Below are positions 60,601-64,000 of a stretch of DNA of 64,000 nucleotides, one piece after another. The stretch is taken from the NCBI GenBank assembly GCA_910579205.1, contig CAJTTD010000003.1, positions 146,992-210,991 of the forward strand, in the 5' to 3' direction. Numbering within the stretch: position 1 is the stretch's first letter; each line of letters opens with the position of its first letter. This DNA is from an uncultured Christensenella sp. (GTDB taxonomy: Bacteria; Bacillota; Clostridia; Christensenellales; Pumilibacteraceae). Made by a program: the position numbers and the translations under genes. The notes under the pieces were generated by a model, which was not told the DNA's origin, searched no databases, and saw only the letters and a list, made by a program, of their open reading frames with translations.

Positions 60601-61298
60601 AGTGTGTTATACCTCTCTTTTAATAAAATTTTTTTCTTTGCTAACTGTAAAGCCGCCGCCCGCTTTTCAGTGTCCGCTCTTTTTTCGTTTTCCAACGCAA
60701 CGGCGAGGACGCTATCCAACGTCTTTTTATCGTTATCCAACGTCGCCGAGCGAGCGTATATCGAGGTTTGCGCGTATGCGCCGTCGTTTACGGCGGATAC
60801 CTCGAAAACCCTTGATATTTTTGTAATGCGGCGTATCGGCATAGGCTTGTCGAGGTCAAACCACTCGTCGCCCGACACCTCAACGCCAAATGCAAAGGAC
60901 ATATCCTCGATGTCGCCGCGGTCAACCGCGCTGCATAATGCGCGTGCCGTTTCGTTTTTCTCGATGTCGAGGCGGGTTGTAATGTGCAACCCCGCGTCGT
61001 CGATGTTTATGTCCATAGTCGACCGTTTGCCGCGTCTATGACGGGCAAGCGGTATCATACCGTCGTCGTGATTTACCATAAATTTGATGTCGCTTAAATC
61101 GGCGTTATCGAGCGCGTGCGAGTCGATTTCCTCAAAGAAAAAATCGCCGATAGCGGTACGTTGATTAAAAACTATCGGGTATCCCTCGATAATACCTTCC
61201 AACGACTTGACTTGTACTTGCTGCACGTCGTTCGACTGTGCGCGTTTGATTATTTCGGGGTTTTGTTCGGTCGCCCGTTTAATCGGTTGTTTTGGCAT
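60597..61298 (-). CDS. HK97-type prohead maturation protease
   Basis: 233 residues from the ATG at 61298 (GGAGG upstream). Herpes-protease-like S78 family marks: GYPIVFNQRTAIGDFFFEEI, MVNHDDGMIPLARHRRGK (catalytic His region), DIEDMSFAFGVEVSGDEW (catalytic Ser in DMSFAF) and SRVFEVSAVNDGAYAQTS. It cleaves the scaffold of the capsid protein. It overlaps the portal gene by 20 bases. Confidence 0.92.
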   Translation of the reverse strand: MPKQPIKRATEQNPEIIKRAQSNDVQQVQVKSLEGIIEGYPIVFNQRTAIGDFFFEEIDSHALDNADLSDIKFMVNHDDGMIPLARHRRGKRSTMDINIDDAGLHITTRLDIEKNETARALCSAVDRGDIEDMSFAFGVEVSGDEWFDLDKPMPIRRITKISRVFEVSAVNDGAYAQTSIYARSATLDNDKKTLDSVLAVALENEKRADTEKRAAALQLAKKKILLKERYNTL

Positions 61299-62649
61299 TT
61301 TTATCCTCCTCGGTTGTTTTGTCGTCCGCTGCCGCGTCCGTGTCGTCGTCGGCGGGCGGTGTATTGTTGTCGGTGTCCGCGTCCGTGTCCGCATTTGCAG
61401 CGGGGGCGTTTTTTGCCTTTTTGATATTTTCGAGTTGATACTCGTTTGCGTACGACACGTCGATGTAGTTTAGCGATACGCGGGTCGGTTGGTCGTCGGG
61501 TTCATAGCCGAGTAACTCGCGCCGCTCGGGACGGGACAACAACGCGTCCTCTTGCGTCATTTTGACAATTTCCATACGGCGGGCAAGGGATAGCGACTGC
61601 ACCAAGCGGTCGTAATATTTGATTTTGTGTCCGTATGCGAGTTGCTTTTCGGTAAAAAGCGTAATTTTGAAAGCCTCGGCAATCGACGCTAATATGCCCT
61701 CGACGGCGGTTTGATAAAATGCAGCAAACTCGTCGTCAGTGTACTTGCCTAACCATATCGGCAGCGATACGCCGAAGGGGGCGAGTATTTCGTCGCGTAT
61801 AAACGAGAGGGTATTTGACGGTATGTCCGCCGCCGCAATATTTATCGGGGTAAACTCGCTTTCGTAGTCGGTTGCAACTATGCCGTATTTACTGTCAAAT
61901 AAATGCTTTTCAAATTCCTCTCGGGTAACGGTCTTTTTATCAACGTCGGCAATCGTTTTCATAGACAAAATGCCCTTCAGCGACAAACTCGCCTCTAACG
62001 ATTTCGGTATTGCCTCGTGTATGACGTGCATTGTTTGCAAGTTGTCGAGCAAGTTTTTGTAATTGCCGCCGCCGTTGCGACCGCCGCCCATATATCGATT
62101 TGCGCCGTAACCTTGCCGTATATGGATCACGTCGGAGTACGGCATATCCAATATTACCGTGCCGTCAATGCTTGTAAGTTCGAGACGCATTTCGTCGTCG
62201 AGCATATACATCTTGACGTTTGCCGCCTCGATAGGATAAAAACCTTTTGTAACGCGCTTGACGTACTTTTTGCCGTTTACCACAATCGGCACGTTGTCGT
62301 ATTGCCAATAGATAAAACAATTTTTGTGTACTTGCGTAATGTAGGCGACTTTGTACAAAAAGTCTTTTTGCCCGCATAGCGGATTGACGCGACCGTTAAA
62401 TGTTTTGTTGATGTCGTCGTCGGGTACGTCGATTGTGTGCGGGTTGTCGTGTTCGATAATCGACTTTAATTTACACTTTGACACCTCCTCGCAAACTCGA
62501 TGTAACGCCGTAGCGACAATATCGCTTGCGTGTATGTCGTTGCCGTATGACGTAAATAAAACGTTGTTTGCGTTTACGACGCGACTGCTGTAAACATTTT
62601 CTTTGCCCCAACCGAGCAAATTTTGTATCGCGGTTTTTAAGACTCCCAC
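61279..62649 (-). CDS. phage portal protein (HK97 type)
   Basis: 456 residues. Portal marks: ASDIVATALHRVCEEVSKCK near the N-terminus, FYPIEAANVKMYMLDDEMRL, the central YSDVIHIRQGYGANRYMGGG and LDNLQTMHVIHEAIPKS, and the late DEFAAFYQTAVEGILASIAE and LARRMEIVKMTQEDALLSRP. The C-terminus is an Asp/Ala/Thr-rich tail. The start is GTG at 62649, 7 bases after AAGGAGG; the in-frame ATG at 62697 lies in the leader hairpin. Confidence 0.9.
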   Translation of the reverse strand: MGVLKTAIQNLLGWGKENVYSSRVVNANNVLFTSYGNDIHASDIVATALHRVCEEVSKCKLKSIIEHDNPHTIDVPDDDINKTFNGRVNPLCGQKDFLYKVAYITQVHKNCFIYWQYDNVPIVVNGKKYVKRVTKGFYPIEAANVKMYMLDDEMRLELTSIDGTVILDMPYSDVIHIRQGYGANRYMGGGRNGGGNYKNLLDNLQTMHVIHEAIPKSLEASLSLKGILSMKTIADVDKKTVTREEFEKHLFDSKYGIVATDYESEFTPINIAAADIPSNTLSFIRDEILAPFGVSLPIWLGKYTDDEFAAFYQTAVEGILASIAEAFKITLFTEKQLAYGHKIKYYDRLVQSLSLARRMEIVKMTQEDALLSRPERRELLGYEPDDQPTRVSLNYIDVSYANEYQLENIKKAKNAPAANADTDADTDNNTPPADDDTDAAADDKTTEEDKNAKTTD

Positions 62650-62674
62650 GCTGTAACCTCCTTGACAAAATAAA

Positions 62675-62732
62675 AAGTGAGCCGACACTTGACCCAACGT
62701 TTATCACGTTAAGTCAAAGCACCGACTCACTT
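62675..62732 (-). terminator. long leader hairpin before the portal gene (attenuator-like)
   Basis: On the minus strand AAGTGAGTCGG... pairs with ...GTCGGCTCACTT over about 25 base pairs with some wobbles and one bulge, loop TGATAAA, followed by TTTTTATTTTG. It lies between the promoter at 62790-62819 and the portal ribosome site. Confidence 0.65.
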
Positions 62733-62789
62733 GTTTTTGCAATTCGCAAAAATGGAGTACACGCTATTGACGCATATTAAATTTACCCT

Positions 62790-62819
62790 ATTATAGCAAA
62801 ACAAATTACGGTTTGTCAA
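62790..62819 (-). promoter_or_regulatory. internal promoter of the portal-to-tail operon
   Basis: Minus-strand TTGACA (62819-62814), 18 bases, TATAAT (62795-62790), in the 220-base gap between the Com-like gene and the portal gene. Confidence 0.78.
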
Positions 62820-62871
62820 TAATTATTTGCGGCTTTATAGAGTTAAAATCAATAATTGCGTAATTATCGCG

Positions 62872-63054
62872 TTAATTTTTCTCGCCTTTTATGGTAAACG
62901 TATATTCTTGTTTGCATAGCGGGCAAAAGTATGTAACGTTGATTATACCTTTTCGGCGGTCAAATTTGCCGAGCAATCGATTGTGGACGGGGCAACGCAC
63001 CTCGCGTTGATAAGCCGATAACGGCAGTCTTTCGTCGTTTTGTTTGTTTTCCAT
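62872..63054 (-). CDS. Com-like small zinc-finger protein
   Basis: 60 residues with a four-ligand finger: VRCPVHNRLLGKFDRRKG followed by YFCPLCKQEYTF. It resembles the Mu Com family of small Cys-rich phage proteins (C-P-x-C/H-N-x-L-L-x-K motif), which in Mu controls translation of mom. Its ATG is 2 bases after the terminase stop. There is no mom-like gene in the window. Confidence 0.75.
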   Translation of the reverse strand: MENKQNDERLPLSAYQREVRCPVHNRLLGKFDRRKGIINVTYFCPLCKQEYTFTIKGEKN

Positions 63055-63055
63055 A

Positions 63056-64000
63056 TCAACCCCCGATTTTGGTTATAAACGCGCTCTTGCACTCGCGTAG
63101 CGTTGCGTAAGCAATTATTTTTGATACCGTGCCGTCAATCTTGTTGCCGATGTAACCCGCAACCTTTTCGGGCATTACAAAGCCTTTATTATCGTGCTTA
63201 ACGGCGGTGTTGCGAAAGCACCAAGCACATATCTCGTTGCGGTTGTAATTGATGTGTCGCGCTTGTAGGTCTTGCTCGACCGTCCGCGTCGGCGTGTTAA
63301 GTGCCTCATACGACATTTTGATTTTGGTTAGCACATCGTCGCCAAAGTTTATTGTCGTAATTTTTGCAAATTCTTTTGCGTGCCACTCGTCATACCCGAC
63401 GCGGTACGGGCGTATGTGGTACTCGTCGTATATCTCGCGTAAGTATCGAGCAACAACGTCGTCGTCAATAACGTTGCCTTTGACAACGCGGCAAAGTCCC
63501 ATACGTTCCCATTGTCTATAATCGCGCCGCTCGGGGTTTGTCGGCGAGTCCGTCGTGGTCGGGTCGTTCGCCTTTGCCTCGGTAACAAAGTACATCGTGT
63601 ATAAATACTTTGTGTCGTCGTTCGGGCGCATAAACAAAAACGTTACGCTGCACAAGTCGTTTGACTCCGCCAAGTCTACACCGACTATACACCAAGAGTT
63701 TGCAAAGTCGGCAAGTTCAAACGTTCCGTCGCACGCCTCGATGTCCGCCGCCCGCAACCAAGCGCGGGACGATAGTTGTTTCAAATTAAACTCTTTCGCA
63801 AGCGTAAATGCGCGTTGTGCGCCGTTGTTGCGTGCCTCCTCTACAAGGTCGCGCAAGTCCGATATTTTCTTTACGACGTGCAACATCGGGTTTGACTTTG
63901 CCCAACTGCGCTCGTCGTTCCAAACCTCCGACTCGCTGTCTTGCGTGTATAGCCACACAAGCCAACGCGGGCGGTCGAGTTCGCCGCGCAAAACCTTGCG
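63056..64000 (-). CDS. terminase large subunit, C-terminal part (truncated by window edge)
   Basis: The frame is open to the window end; 314 residues are visible. It covers the end of the ATPase region and the RNase H-like nuclease domain: SWCIVGVDLAESNDLCSVTF (first catalytic Asp), then YRVGYDEWHAKEF, and the C-terminal KVAGYIGNKIDGTVSKIIAY. A TTG at 63991 is not a real start because coding continues upstream (RKVLRGELDRPRW). The enzyme packages and cuts concatemeric phage DNA. Confidence 0.9.
   Translation of the reverse strand, partial: RKVLRGELDRPRWLVWLYTQDSESEVWNDERSWAKSNPMLHVVKKISDLRDLVEEARNNGAQRAFTLAKEFNLKQLSSRAWLRAADIEACDGTFELADFANSWCIVGVDLAESNDLCSVTFLFMRPNDDTKYLYTMYFVTEAKANDPTTTDSPTNPERRDYRQWERMGLCRVVKGNVIDDDVVARYLREIYDEYHIRPYRVGYDEWHAKEFAKITTINFGDDVLTKIKMSYEALNTPTRTVEQDLQARHINYNRNEICAWCFRNTAVKHDNKGFVMPEKVAGYIGNKIDGTVSKIIAYATLRECKSAFITKIGG

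Larger units (their letters stand above)
45872..64000 (-). mobile_element. siphovirus-type prophage, left part (continues past the window)
   Basis: A single minus-strand cascade in standard HK97-like order: terminase, Com-like finger, portal, protease, capsid, head-tail connectors, tail tube, tail chaperones with frameshift, tape measure, Dit, Tal-like, baseplate/fibre genes, and a diversity-generating retroelement. It then has three small genes and a terminator next to tRNA-Ser. The left boundary is taken at the tRNA-Ser 3' end, a common attachment site; the matching right att site, integrase and repressor would lie outside the window. No endolysin is seen. Confidence 0.9.

Overview
The window looks like a chromosomal segment of a spore-forming Clostridia-type Bacillota. 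The genes are mostly typical of that group: a cwlJ/gerQ-like spore pair, a TatD-linked radical SAM protein, feoA-feoA-feoB with a FeoB-associated Cys-rich protein, and textbook sigma-A promoters with strong AGGAGG ribosome sites. Base composition is near balanced, apart from an AT-rich pocket around 39.6-40.4 kb. No 16S rRNA or species marker is present, so nothing finer than class level can be claimed.

Layout. 0-4.3 kb: end of an M20 peptidase, a gltX-ridA-divIC/ftsB-like-ppx cluster, and gerQ/cwlJ-like germination genes. 4.4-11.1 kb: a minus-strand run metG-tatD-radical SAM-caxA-PH protein-MGMT-like-OLD nuclease. 11.3-18.3 kb: a MacB-like ABC exporter, mntP-like, ilvC, a zinc-ribbon membrane protein and a TspO-like protein. 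18.4-21.7 kb: a feo iron-uptake operon with a strong promoter and repeated operator-like words. 21.8-27.2 kb: a surface O-acetylation cluster (MBOAT plus two SGNH-like proteins carrying BspA-type leucine-rich repeats). 27.35-28.05 kb: tRNA-Thr(CGT) preceded by two tandem degenerate copies of itself and followed by inverted and direct copies of its 3' end.

28.2-39.5 kb is the most unusual region. A six-gene minus-strand operon (28853-35446) encodes an SPFH-like/zinc-ribbon protein, a coiled-coil protein, two small Snf7/ESCRT-III-like helical proteins with MIM-like C-terminal tails, and two AAA+ ATPases from different clades (CbxX/SpoVK-like and RuvB-like). Both ATPases start with the same MIT-like helical module, and the RuvB-like one ends in a PD-(D/E)XK nuclease-like domain. 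This has the logic of an ESCRT-III/Vps4 membrane-remodelling machine in a bacterium. Upstream on the same strand are a nucleoside phosphorylase and a 1028-residue TIR/zinc-ribbon/coiled-coil/LRR protein.

39.8-45.9 kb: an AT-rich P-loop gene, a GH13 alpha-glucosidase, a Wzz-like protein, an SDR, a zinc-ribbon protein, and tRNA-Pro(AGG) and tRNA-Ser(CGA). From about 45.9 kb to the window end is a siphovirus-type (HK97-fold) prophage on the minus strand, abutting tRNA-Ser and running off the right edge inside the terminase gene. Its tail module carries a complete diversity-generating retroelement: reverse transcriptase, Avd-like protein, template repeat, and variable repeat in a tail-fibre gene. 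The two tail chaperone frames are joined by a textbook -1 slippery heptamer. No integrase, repressor or lysin is visible in this part.
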